Below are positions 37,429 through 44,449 of a stretch of DNA of 64,000 nucleotides, piece after piece. How positions within the stretch are numbered: position 1 is the stretch's first letter; each line of letters starts with the position of its first letter. The DNA is from Tolypothrix brevis GSE-NOS-MK-07-07A. Its GTDB lineage: Bacteria; Cyanobacteriota; Cyanobacteriia; Cyanobacteriales; Nostocaceae. The stretch spans positions 62,001-126,000 of the forward strand of contig JAHHIJ010000009.1 in NCBI GenBank assembly GCA_019358985.1, given 5' to 3'. A program made the translations under genes and the position numbers. Under the pieces are notes generated by a model. It searched no databases. It had not been told where the DNA came from and saw nothing but the letters and a program-made list of their open reading frames with translations.

Positions 37429-37481
37429 AAATAGTTCCTCTAAAAATTTCTGACTGTACGCAATTTTTTTCTGGGAGAAGC

Positions 37482-37838
37482 TTATTCAGCCGCTCCAGTT
37501 GCAACTGCTACTGTAATGTGACATGTCGGCTTGCGAATTTGGTAAGCTCGACCTTGCGCTCTTGGTTGGAACCGTTTCAGGACTGGACCTTGATCGGCGT
37601 ATGCTTGAGTAATCACCAATTTGGCGCGATCTAATCCATCGTTATGCTCGGCATTCGCTGCCGCGCTTCTAATTAGCTTTAATACTGGTTCGCAAGCACG
37701 ATAGGGCATGAATTCCAGGATAATTAGCGCTTCCCGGTAGGATCTGCCGCGAATTTGATCGAGTACGCGACGCACTTTCAGGGGAGACATGCGTACAAAA
37801 CGGGCGATCGCTTTTACTTCTTTAGTATCAGTTGCCAT
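37482..37838 (-). CDS. rplV: 50S ribosomal protein L22
   Basis: The 118-aa protein has the L22 pattern [22 protein letters not shown] and the beta-hairpin end [23 protein letters not shown], which lines the peptide exit tunnel. It lies between rpsS and rpsC. Confidence 0.97.
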   Translation of the reverse strand: MATDTKEVKAIARFVRMSPLKVRRVLDQIRGRSYREALIILEFMPYRACEPVLKLIRSAAANAEHNDGLDRAKLVITQAYADQGPVLKRFQPRAQGRAYQIRKPTCHITVAVATGAAE

Positions 37839-37923
37839 AAGTTTCTCCTTTTTTGTTATTAGTTAGTTGTTAATTGTGAGTTGAATTCAATTTCTACTAA
37901 CAACTAACCACTAACCACTAACT

Positions 37924-38202
37924 CTATCTCCCTGCTTTTTTATCACTTTTTCCATGACCCCTGTATGTGCGTGTCGGGGCAAATTCACCTAATTTGTGTC
38001 CTACCATTTGCTCATTCACAAAAACTGGTACGTGTTGGCGTCCGTTGTGAACAGCGATGGTATGTCCTACCATTAGGGGCAAAATTGTTGAAGCTCTCGA
38101 CCAAGTTTTAATAACTTCTTTTCTGTTGATTGCGTCGAGCTTTTCAATTTTCTTGAGTAAATGATCCGCAACGAAGGGACCTTTTTTTAGAGAACGACCC
38201 AT
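37924..38202 (-). CDS. rpsS: 30S ribosomal protein S19
   Basis: The 92-aa protein starts [20 protein letters not shown] and ends with the signature [26 protein letters not shown]19 sits in the 30S head beside S13. The spacer to rplV contains heptamer repeats (37855-37920) and the spacer to rplB the GTTCGCAAAGCGTCTCC repeat. Confidence 0.97.
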   Translation of the reverse strand: MGRSLKKGPFVADHLLKKIEKLDAINRKEVIKTWSRASTILPLMVGHTIAVHNGRQHVPVFVNEQMVGHKLGEFAPTRTYRGHGKSDKKAGR

Positions 38203-38323
38203 AATAAAGGATGAAGGATTAAGGATAAAGGATGAAAATAAAGAATGTTCGCAAAGCGTCTCCGCAGGAGAAGGATTAAGGATGAATCACACTTCAGATT
38301 TCATCCTTCATACTTCGTACTTT

Positions 38324-39187
38324 TTAAGACTCGCGTCCGCCGCGTCCGCGTTTAGAAGACTTACGACGACGACGTACAATAAATTTGCTGCTTGGTTTTT
38401 TACGCTTGCGTGTCTTCATACCCAAGGTAGGTTTACCCCAAGGTGTCACAGGACCGGATCTACCAATGGGAGCGCGACCTTCACCACCTCCATGTGGGTG
38501 ATCCACTGGGTTCATGACGCTACCTCTGACCTTAGGACGGCGACCTTTCCAGCGGTTTCTTCCTGCTTTACCTGCACTTAGGTTTCTCGCGTCGGTGTTC
38601 CCAACTTGTCCGATGGTGGCGTAGCATTCGCGCCGAATCATTCGGACTTCACCAGAAGGTAGTTTGATGGTTACGTAATTTCCTTCTTTTGCCACAACTT
38701 GCGCGGTAGCACCGGCGGAACGAACGATTTGACCGCCTTTTCCTGGGGTCAATTCTACGTTGTGAATGCTAGTACCCAAGGGAATATTCGACAAAGGTAA
38801 GGCGTTACCATCTTCAAAGGGCGCATCTGGTCCAGCAATAACTGTTGTCCCGACTTTCAAGCCGTTGGGATGAAGAATGTAGCGTTTTTCACCATCTTTG
38901 TAAAACAAAAGGGCGATTCGGGCGTTGCGGTTTGGATCGTATTCAATCGCTTCGACTTTCGCGGGAATATTCCGTTTATCTCGTTTAAAGTCGATGATCC
39001 GGTAAAGTTGTTTATGTCCGCCACCCCGCCGGCGACTAGTAATCCGCCCTTGGTTATTTCTACCTTTAGGACGATGCTTGTTTGTCGTTAAAGACTTTTC
39101 CGGCTCGGTTTTGGTAATTTCCGCAAAGTCGGAGATAGTAACTTGGCGAGTACTGGGGGTATAAGGGCGATAAGAACGAGTACCCAT
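38324..39187 (-). CDS. rplB: 50S ribosomal protein L2
   Basis: The 287-aa protein has the L2 features [28 protein letters not shown]-like ([17 protein letters not shown]), and the catalytic-centre region [20 protein letters not shown]. The conserved histidine of L2 lies in that last region. It is needed for subunit association and peptidyl transferase structure. It lies between rplW and rpsS. Confidence 0.97.
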   Translation of the reverse strand: MGTRSYRPYTPSTRQVTISDFAEITKTEPEKSLTTNKHRPKGRNNQGRITSRRRGGGHKQLYRIIDFKRDKRNIPAKVEAIEYDPNRNARIALLFYKDGEKRYILHPNGLKVGTTVIAGPDAPFEDGNALPLSNIPLGTSIHNVELTPGKGGQIVRSAGATAQVVAKEGNYVTIKLPSGEVRMIRRECYATIGQVGNTDARNLSAGKAGRNRWKGRRPKVRGSVMNPVDHPHGGGEGRAPIGRSGPVTPWGKPTLGMKTRKRKKPSSKFIVRRRRKSSKRGRGGRES

Positions 39188-39189
39188 AA

Positions 39190-39272
39190 TTGGAGTTGTT
39201 AGTTGTTAGTTGGAGCGTTGTTAGTTGGAGCGTTGTTAGTTGTTAGTTCTAATAACTACTAACTACTAACTA
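39190..39272. repeat. Short tandem repeats, rplW-rplB spacer
   Basis: GTTGTTAGTTGGAGC is present as a direct repeat (two copies of a 16-17 bp unit) and is followed by the complementary ACTACTAACTAC repeats. Confidence 0.8.
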
Positions 39273-39273
39273 A

Positions 39274-39588
39274 TTACACTTCTGGGAATAGAACTTGTCT
39301 AATCTTGTCTTCGTCCCCAGGTGCCACTGTGATAATGGCTTTCTTGTATTGGGGTTTGTAACCAAGAAATTTACCAACGCGCCGCTTTTTGCGGGGTGGT
39401 CTTGAAGTATTCACTTTCACAACTTTGACATCAAACAAGGTTTCAATTGCGGCTTTGATTTCTGGCTTGGTTGCTTTGGGAATTACTTCAAAAGTGTATT
39501 TATTCTGCTCCATCGCAATGGTCGCTTTTTCGGTGACAATTGGGCGACGCACTAAGTCGGGCAAATAACGGGGGTCAAAGTTAGGCAC
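39274..39588 (-). CDS. rplW: 50S ribosomal protein L23
   Basis: The 104-aa protein has [27 protein letters not shown] and the loop [21 protein letters not shown] typical of L23, which sits at the tunnel exit and docks trigger factor and SRP. The start is GTG 39588, overlapping the end of rplD by 8 nt, so the two are coupled. Confidence 0.97.
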   Translation of the reverse strand: MPNFDPRYLPDLVRRPIVTEKATIAMEQNKYTFEVIPKATKPEIKAAIETLFDVKVVKVNTSRPPRKKRRVGKFLGYKPQYKKAIITVAPGDEDKIRQVLFPEV

Positions 39589-40216
39589 TGTAGACCTCCT
39601 GAATTTTTTCTAAAGCTGGTGCTGTGATGACAATTTTGTCAGCCCGCAGCAAGTCGTAAATGTTTAGTTGGTCAGCGGCAATTAACTTTAATTTTTCGAT
39701 GTTGCGAGCTGAGAGATAAACGTTTTCGGTGCGTTCCGACAAAATCAAAAGTGTATTGCTTTCTGGTTGTGAACCCCAACGGGCGATCGCTTGTACTAAT
39801 TCTTTGGTTTTCGGGCGTTGAAACTCGTTCCCAAATTCTTCCACTATAATCAAATCGTCAATGCGACTGGCGAACGCTGTCCGCAATGCTAAACGCCGCT
39901 CTTTGCGGTTCATCTTCAGATTATAATCTCTGGGCTTTGGTCCAAAGATCACACCACCACCACGCCACAAGGGTGAACGAATTGAACCGGCACGCGCTCT
40001 TCCTGTACCTTTTTGCCGCCACGGTTTGCGACCACCACCTCTAACTTCTGCACGGGTCTTTGTACTGGCAGTTCCCTGGCGAGCATTGGTCATCTGTCTC
40101 ACTAAGGCTCTATGCACAATATGAGACGCCGTTGTTTCTTTGGCAACTCGCAAATCGAAGCTTTTCTCTCCGACTTGTTCTCCTTGCCAATTTTTAACTA
40201 CACACTCAAATGTCAT
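39581..40216 (-). CDS. rplD: 50S ribosomal protein L4
   Basis: The 211-aa protein has the L4 tunnel loop [41 protein letters not shown] and the fold region [11 protein letters not shown]. In E. coli L4 represses its own S10 operon. Here the leader upstream of rplC has a small hairpin, but homology to that control is not shown. It lies 94 bp downstream of rplC. Confidence 0.97.
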   Translation of the reverse strand: MTFECVVKNWQGEQVGEKSFDLRVAKETTASHIVHRALVRQMTNARQGTASTKTRAEVRGGGRKPWRQKGTGRARAGSIRSPLWRGGGVIFGPKPRDYNLKMNRKERRLALRTAFASRIDDLIIVEEFGNEFQRPKTKELVQAIARWGSQPESNTLLILSERTENVYLSARNIEKLKLIAADQLNIYDLLRADKIVITAPALEKIQEVYSA

Positions 40217-40285
40217 CTTTTTGTCCTTTGTTCTTTGTTAATTGCTATTTGTTAGTTCTACTAACCACTAGCCACTAACTTTTGT

Positions 40286-40313
40286 ACAGACGCGATTAAT
40301 CGCGTCTCTACTA
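40286..40313. repeat. Palindromic repeat (GTAGAGACG family), rplC-rplD spacer
   Basis: The sequence is GTACAGACGCGATTAATCGCGTCTCTAC, a near-perfect palindrome. The same ends, interrupted by a second repeat, lie inside trpE at 59312-59384. Confidence 0.85.
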
Positions 40314-40946
40314 CTTACCAACTTTGTTGGTTGGGATAATACTTATCAATGCTCCAGGCTTACCAGGAATAGCTCCCTTAATTAGCAATAAGTTACGTTC
40401 TGGGTCTACTCGCACTACAGTCAGCTTGCGAATTGTGATGCGCTTACCACCTAAACGTCCTGCCATCCGCTTACCTGGATAGACACGACCGGGTGTTGTA
40501 CCCGCACCAATCGAACCGGGTGCCCTATGGTTTTTGGAACCGTGTGACATGGGTCCACGACCAAAGTTGTTTCGTTTCTGGTTCCCTGCAAAACCGCGAC
40601 CGATACTTTTACCGCTTATATCTACAATTTGACCTGCACTAAAAATATCTGCCGTAATTTGTTGACCTAAAGAATACTCACTAGCGTTCTCAATGTGATA
40701 TTCCCGTAAGTGACGCAATGCTGGAGCTTCTGATTTTGCCAGATGTCCCAGCAAAGGCTTGTTTAAAGCCTTTGGCTTCACTTCACGATAGCCAACTTGA
40801 ATGGCAGAGTAACCGTCGGTCTGTTTTGTTTTTACTTGTGTTACCGTGCATGGTCCCGCTTGGACGATAGTGATAGGAATGGATACTCCTGCTTCGTCAA
40901 ATATTTGGGTCATGCCAAGTTTGGTGCCGAGAATGCCTACAGACAC
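40311..40946 (-). CDS. rplC: 50S ribosomal protein L3
   Basis: The 211-aa protein starts with GTG 40946 ([19 protein letters not shown]). It contains the L3 signature region [33 protein letters not shown]3 initiates 50S assembly. It is the first gene of the superoperon in this window; rpsJ (S10), which begins the operon in many bacteria, is not upstream of it here. Confidence 0.97.
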   Translation of the reverse strand: MSVGILGTKLGMTQIFDEAGVSIPITIVQAGPCTVTQVKTKQTDGYSAIQVGYREVKPKALNKPLLGHLAKSEAPALRHLREYHIENASEYSLGQQITADIFSAGQIVDISGKSIGRGFAGNQKRNNFGRGPMSHGSKNHRAPGSIGAGTTPGRVYPGKRMAGRLGGKRITIRKLTVVRVDPERNLLLIKGAIPGKPGALISIIPTNKVGK

Positions 40947-41915
40947 AGTTACTGGCTCTCCTTATCTACTTACTTTTAAAATCGGATTCATCAAATACTC
41001 GTTTCAATGCCCTAACTAGGGCATTTTGCAGCAAGCGGACGCTTCTGGCTGCAACAAGGGTATCCTTCTAGGGTTGCTGAATCCGTTTATTTTCACTCTT
41101 TGCAGCTAAAATCATCTTCCCGATTGGAAATCTTTCAGTGAGTGAAATTAACTTCGCGCTTACTTTATAGCTTTGCGCTTTGTGCAGCAATGCTTCGTCC
41201 CTTAAGCGATCGCTATGGCACTTTTTGGCGGACACTGCTTTTGACGAAGAAATGAAAACGACTTGCGTCACACTTCATGTGTCCGTGTTGCAGTGGGACT
41301 TAAGCATACAATTGTTGCTCAGTATCCCTTGGCTGAGGCTGATGCAATGTCATCAAACCAAGATGACTGCTCAGTTTTTACTTCTAAATACATCAAGCGA
41401 TCGCTTAATGTTTTGCCTAGTTTCAAGAGATACGCATGAGTGAATGCGCTTTTTTCCTTAGGTTGTGCTTTGGTTTTTATTCCAATGCTCCTAAGTTTAC
41501 TCAAGGCTCTATTAGTTTATCAGCTTCTTACCCATCCGAGCGATTATATCACATTTTGAATTTAATTATCAACCCTAAATGCTAAAACTAGCTAAGAATG
41601 CTAATTAGAAGGTAAACTAATTTATATTTTGGTCACAATCTAATATCATAGTTCATCTATTTGTGTTTGTCTATAATTTTTGCGAAAAGAGGGTGTAGCA
41701 CCAGCGCCTGACGAATAGAATTCGCGGCTATACAAACGAAGTCCACCTGCGTGGACTAAGAGAAAATCAAGGGTTTTAAACCCACGCAGGTGGGTTTTGT
41801 CTGTGTAGTCGCGACTTCTAGTCGCCAAGGCTTTTCTTATAAGTTTGTTATCTAACTAAATATATCGATTAACAGTGAATAATAGAGATATATAAGTGGG
41901 ATAATACGAAAAACT
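40947..41915. other. Divergent spacer of 969 bp between rplC and ndhN
   Basis: The spacer must carry the promoter of the ribosomal superoperon (leftward) and of ndhN (rightward). A small hairpin TGCCCTAACTAGGGCA lies at 41009-41024 in the rplC leader, and an AAGCGATCGC pair lies near 41207 and 41396. Short open frames here (for example 41068-41271 and 41319-41504, minus strand) show no family features and I do not call them genes. A hairpin repeat fills 41720-41825. Confidence 0.5.
41720..41825. repeat. Dispersed hairpin repeat upstream of ndhN
   Basis: It contains GTCCACCTGCGTGGAC and CCCACGCAGGTGGG hairpins, flanked by inverted TTCGCGGCTATACAAACGAA and TGTGTAGTCGCGACTT sequences. It belongs to the family at 20919 and 25291. 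Confidence 0.75.
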
Positions 41916-42395
41916 ATGGCACTAATAACCACTGGCAAACCTTTCATTCGCGACCTGGAAAAATTTGGCACTCTTGGCGTATACGCACCTCTGGAAGGGG
42001 GTTTTGAAGGTCGGTATCAACGCCGACTGCGTGCGGCTGGTTATGCCACTTTGCATATTACCGCAAGAGGACTGGGCGATTTAGCTGCTTATTTGACGGG
42101 AGTTCATGGAATCAGACCTCCTCACCTGGGTAAAAAAACTATCCCTAATGGTGCAGCAGTCGGTTTTGTATACTATGTACCACCGATTATCAACTATCAG
42201 CTAGAACAGCTACCACCAAAGTCAAAGGGTCTAGTGTTGTGGATTATTGAAGGGCATATTCTTTCCAATCAGGAAGTTGAATATTTAGCGTCTTTGCCTA
42301 GTATAGAGCCACGAGTGAAAGTAGTTCTCGAAAGAGGAGGCGATCGCTTCTTCCGTTGGACACCTCTGGAGAAAACGCTTTTAGCTGCTAGTTAA
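41916..42395 (+). CDS. ndhN: NAD(P)H-quinone oxidoreductase subunit N
   Basis: NdhN is a peripheral subunit of photosynthetic complex I (NDH-1), found in cyanobacteria and chloroplasts and needed for cyclic electron flow and respiration. The 159-aa protein starts MALITTGKPFIRDLEKFGTL and contains GYATLHITARGLGDLAAYLTGVHG and YYVPPIINYQLEQLP, matching NdhN over its full length. No membrane helices. It stands alone, not near other ndh genes in the window. Confidence 0.95.
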   Translation: MALITTGKPFIRDLEKFGTLGVYAPLEGGFEGRYQRRLRAAGYATLHITARGLGDLAAYLTGVHGIRPPHLGKKTIPNGAAVGFVYYVPPIINYQLEQLPPKSKGLVLWIIEGHILSNQEVEYLASLPSIEPRVKVVLERGGDRFFRWTPLEKTLLAAS

Positions 42396-42433
42396 CAGTT
42401 AAAAGTCCAATAGACAACCTATTTGGAAAAGAT

Positions 42434-42605
42434 GTAGAGACGTAGCACTACTACGTCTCTACAAGGGTTTAGGGCAACGCATAATTTATTTCTGGAGATG
42501 TCCAATAAATAATAGACATCTCCACAAAAAACGTAGAGACGTTCCGGCGGAACGTCTTTACAAGGGTTTCGCTTAAGGCATAATTAATTTGTGGAGATGT
42601 CCAAT
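42434..42605. repeat. Two tandem copies of the GTAGAGACG palindrome with GGAGATGTC tail
   Basis: Copy 1 (palindrome at 42434-42462) and copy 2 (42531-42559) are each followed by ACAAGGGTTT...GCATAATT...GGAGATGTCC. Between them GGAGATGTCCAATAAATAATAGACATCTCC is an inverted repeat. A third copy is at 50321-50392. Confidence 0.8.
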
Positions 42606-42614
42606 GACTCTTGA

Positions 42615-43100
42615 CTATGGACTTTTGACTCCTAACTCTTTGAGCATTTCTATGGTGCTGATGCGAAAACCGCAGGATGCAAATAATTGTCGTGCTGCTT
42701 CGTTGACTGCTGTGGTATCAAGTCGAATTTGCTGAACTTCCATTTCTTTGAAGCGATCGCTACACAACATTACCATTTGTTGCGCTACTCCGTTTTGCCG
42801 ATATTCTGGTTCAACCCAGATATCGTGAATAAAAGCATATTCCTGTAAACGGTAAATTGGAATTTCTCGCTCAACTGTCGCTACTAGAAATCCCCCCAAT
42901 TTACCTTCATCTTCCGCTACTAGGAAGACATTGCGATCGCTATTATTCGCTAACCGCGTCAACCATTTTTCATAACGCTGTTCTGGATAAGGTAAAAATC
43001 CATATTTGGCGCTGTCCCAATTTTCGTGCAAGGCGCAAATTTTAGCAACCATTGGTAAAACTTGGGGTACATCGTCTGATGTGGCACTGCGAATTAGCAT
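42615..43100 (-). CDS. GNAT-family N-acetyltransferase
   Basis: From ATG 43100 (MLIRSATSDDVPQVLPMVAKI) the protein is 161 aa. The acetyl-CoA site pattern VEPEYRQNGVAQQMV (about 110-124) fits the GNAT motif A (Q/RxxGxA). Family features also include DIWVEP on the preceding strand and NEAARQLFASCGF near the end. It resembles diamine/polyamine-type acetyltransferases in general shape, but the substrate cannot be assigned. It follows the ABC permease gene by about 26 bp on the same strand. Confidence 0.85.
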   Translation of the reverse strand: MLIRSATSDDVPQVLPMVAKICALHENWDSAKYGFLPYPEQRYEKWLTRLANNSDRNVFLVAEDEGKLGGFLVATVEREIPIYRLQEYAFIHDIWVEPEYRQNGVAQQMVMLCSDRFKEMEVQQIRLDTTAVNEAARQLFASCGFRISTIEMLKELGVKSP

Positions 43101-43126
43101 TTTGGATAATTGGCTTTTTGCAAATT

Positions 43127-43954
43127 TTAATCTTGTTGGTGGGCAAAAATGTAAGCACCCCAGAGAGAAAGAGCGATCGCCATCACTAACAAAATCGGTA
43201 TGCTGTACCAAGGAAACTGGGACAATGGCAAAAAAGCAGCTGCACGCAGTCCTAAGGTGGCATAAGTAAGCGGTAACAAATAAACTACAACTTTTAAAGC
43301 TGCGGGTAATGTATTTGGGTCAAAGAAAGTCCCTCCTAGAAAGGACATGGGGATGATGATAAAGTTATTGTAGAGTCCGACAGCTTCAAGCGATCGCACA
43401 CTTAACCCGACAATTACCCCCAACCCAGAAAAAACTGCACAACTCAGCACTAACAATAACAAAAACAACGGGTGCAGAAAACGCCAGTTACCAGTAAACA
43501 ACAACGCTACCAAAATTACACCCAGCGAAGTTAATAACCCCCGCATTACTCCCGCGAGCATTTTACCGATGTGCAAAGCTAAAGGATGCACGGGTACAAG
43601 CAACAATTCTTCAAAGCTTTTGGTAAACAGTCTGTCTCCGCAAATCGAAAACGTCGTCCCCACAAAACTGACTGTCATCGACGACAGCGCCACCATCCCT
43701 GGCAAAATGAATTCTAAGTAGCTCTTATAATCACCACTAATTCCTGCCCCTGGTTTAATTGAACCTCCCAAACCAAAGCCAAAAGCCAGAATGTATACCA
43801 GTGGAGAGATTAAGCCTGATGTAGCAAGTTGTGGAATTCTCACACGTAAATCCAGCCATTCTCCCCAAAAAATAGTCAGACTATCAGCTAGAAGAATTTG
43901 AATTTGCGAGATTTTGAAGCTTTTGCTTAAGAGTAGCGGTCTTGTAGATGTCAC
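43127..43954 (-). CDS. ABC-2 type transporter permease
   Basis: This is an integral membrane protein with six predicted helices and the family sequence FILPGMVALSSMTVSFVGTTFSICGDRLFTKSFEELLLVPV, typical of ABC-2 permeases of drug or polysaccharide exporters. Start choices are TTG 43975 and GTG 43954; I use the GTG. An N-terminal amphipathic region contains ILLADSLTIFWGEWLDLR. The ATP-binding subunit is not in the window next to it. Substrate unknown. Confidence 0.85.
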   Translation of the reverse strand: MTSTRPLLLSKSFKISQIQILLADSLTIFWGEWLDLRVRIPQLATSGLISPLVYILAFGFGLGGSIKPGAGISGDYKSYLEFILPGMVALSSMTVSFVGTTFSICGDRLFTKSFEELLLVPVHPLALHIGKMLAGVMRGLLTSLGVILVALLFTGNWRFLHPLFLLLLVLSCAVFSGLGVIVGLSVRSLEAVGLYNNFIIIPMSFLGGTFFDPNTLPAALKVVVYLLPLTYATLGLRAAAFLPLSQFPWYSIPILLVMAIALSLWGAYIFAHQQD

Positions 43955-43975
43955 TTTTTTTAAGTTATGTATCAA

Positions 43976-44449
43976 ATTTTTCTTAATTAATATTTTATAT
44001 TTTTTGATAGCTTAACTATCCAAAGTAAGTAGGTGGACAAAAATATTTACAGTCATTGCGAACGTAATGAAATGAAGTGAAGCAATCGCAAGACTTTGAG
44101 ATTGCGTCATTCCGCTTCGCTTCATTCGCAATGACGTTGTGTAATTAATTCTGTCCGACTACTTATTAAAAGTGAGATGGGGAAGGAGGACAAGAGAAGG
44201 GGCAATACGCTTGGTGTTAAGGCAAGAGACGCAAGGGAATCGCCGTCTTTACAATAATCAGTCCTTTGTAGAGACGGCGATTTATCGCGTCTTTGTGATC
44301 TATAATTTTCATCAAAAAACCTTATCCGAACCGTATTGTGAGATGGGGAAGGAGGACTGTTGAAAAAAAATTAGATCGTTCCGCTCCGCTACACTAAAAA
44401 AGGGTAAAAGAAACAAGAGTAGAGGGCAAAAGAACTAAAGTATAAAGGG
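43976..44449. other. Spacer of about 475 bp with repeats downstream of the caspase-FGE gene
   Basis: At 44056-44137 a long imperfect inverted repeat (CATTGCGAACGTAATGAAATGAAG ... CGCTTCATTCGCAATG) is present. At 44207-44300 there is a copy of the CAATACGCTTGGTGTTAAGG element with two GTAGAGACGG/AGACGC half palindromes. At 44361-44450, directly after the caspase-FGE gene on its coding strand, lies a T/C-rich stretch and the sequence TAGTGTAGCGGAGCGGAACG. No reverse transcriptase or template repeat is seen. Confidence 0.6.

Noticed and set aside
41068-41504. Two short minus-strand frames in the rplC-ndhN spacer
   Set aside because: No family features and no good ribosome sites; one reads through HIP1-rich non-coding sequence.
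43976-44449. Template repeat or reverse transcriptase of a DGR near the putative variable region
   Set aside because: I looked for AAC-rich near-copies of the variable region and for an RT frame on both strands and found none; only other repeats are present.
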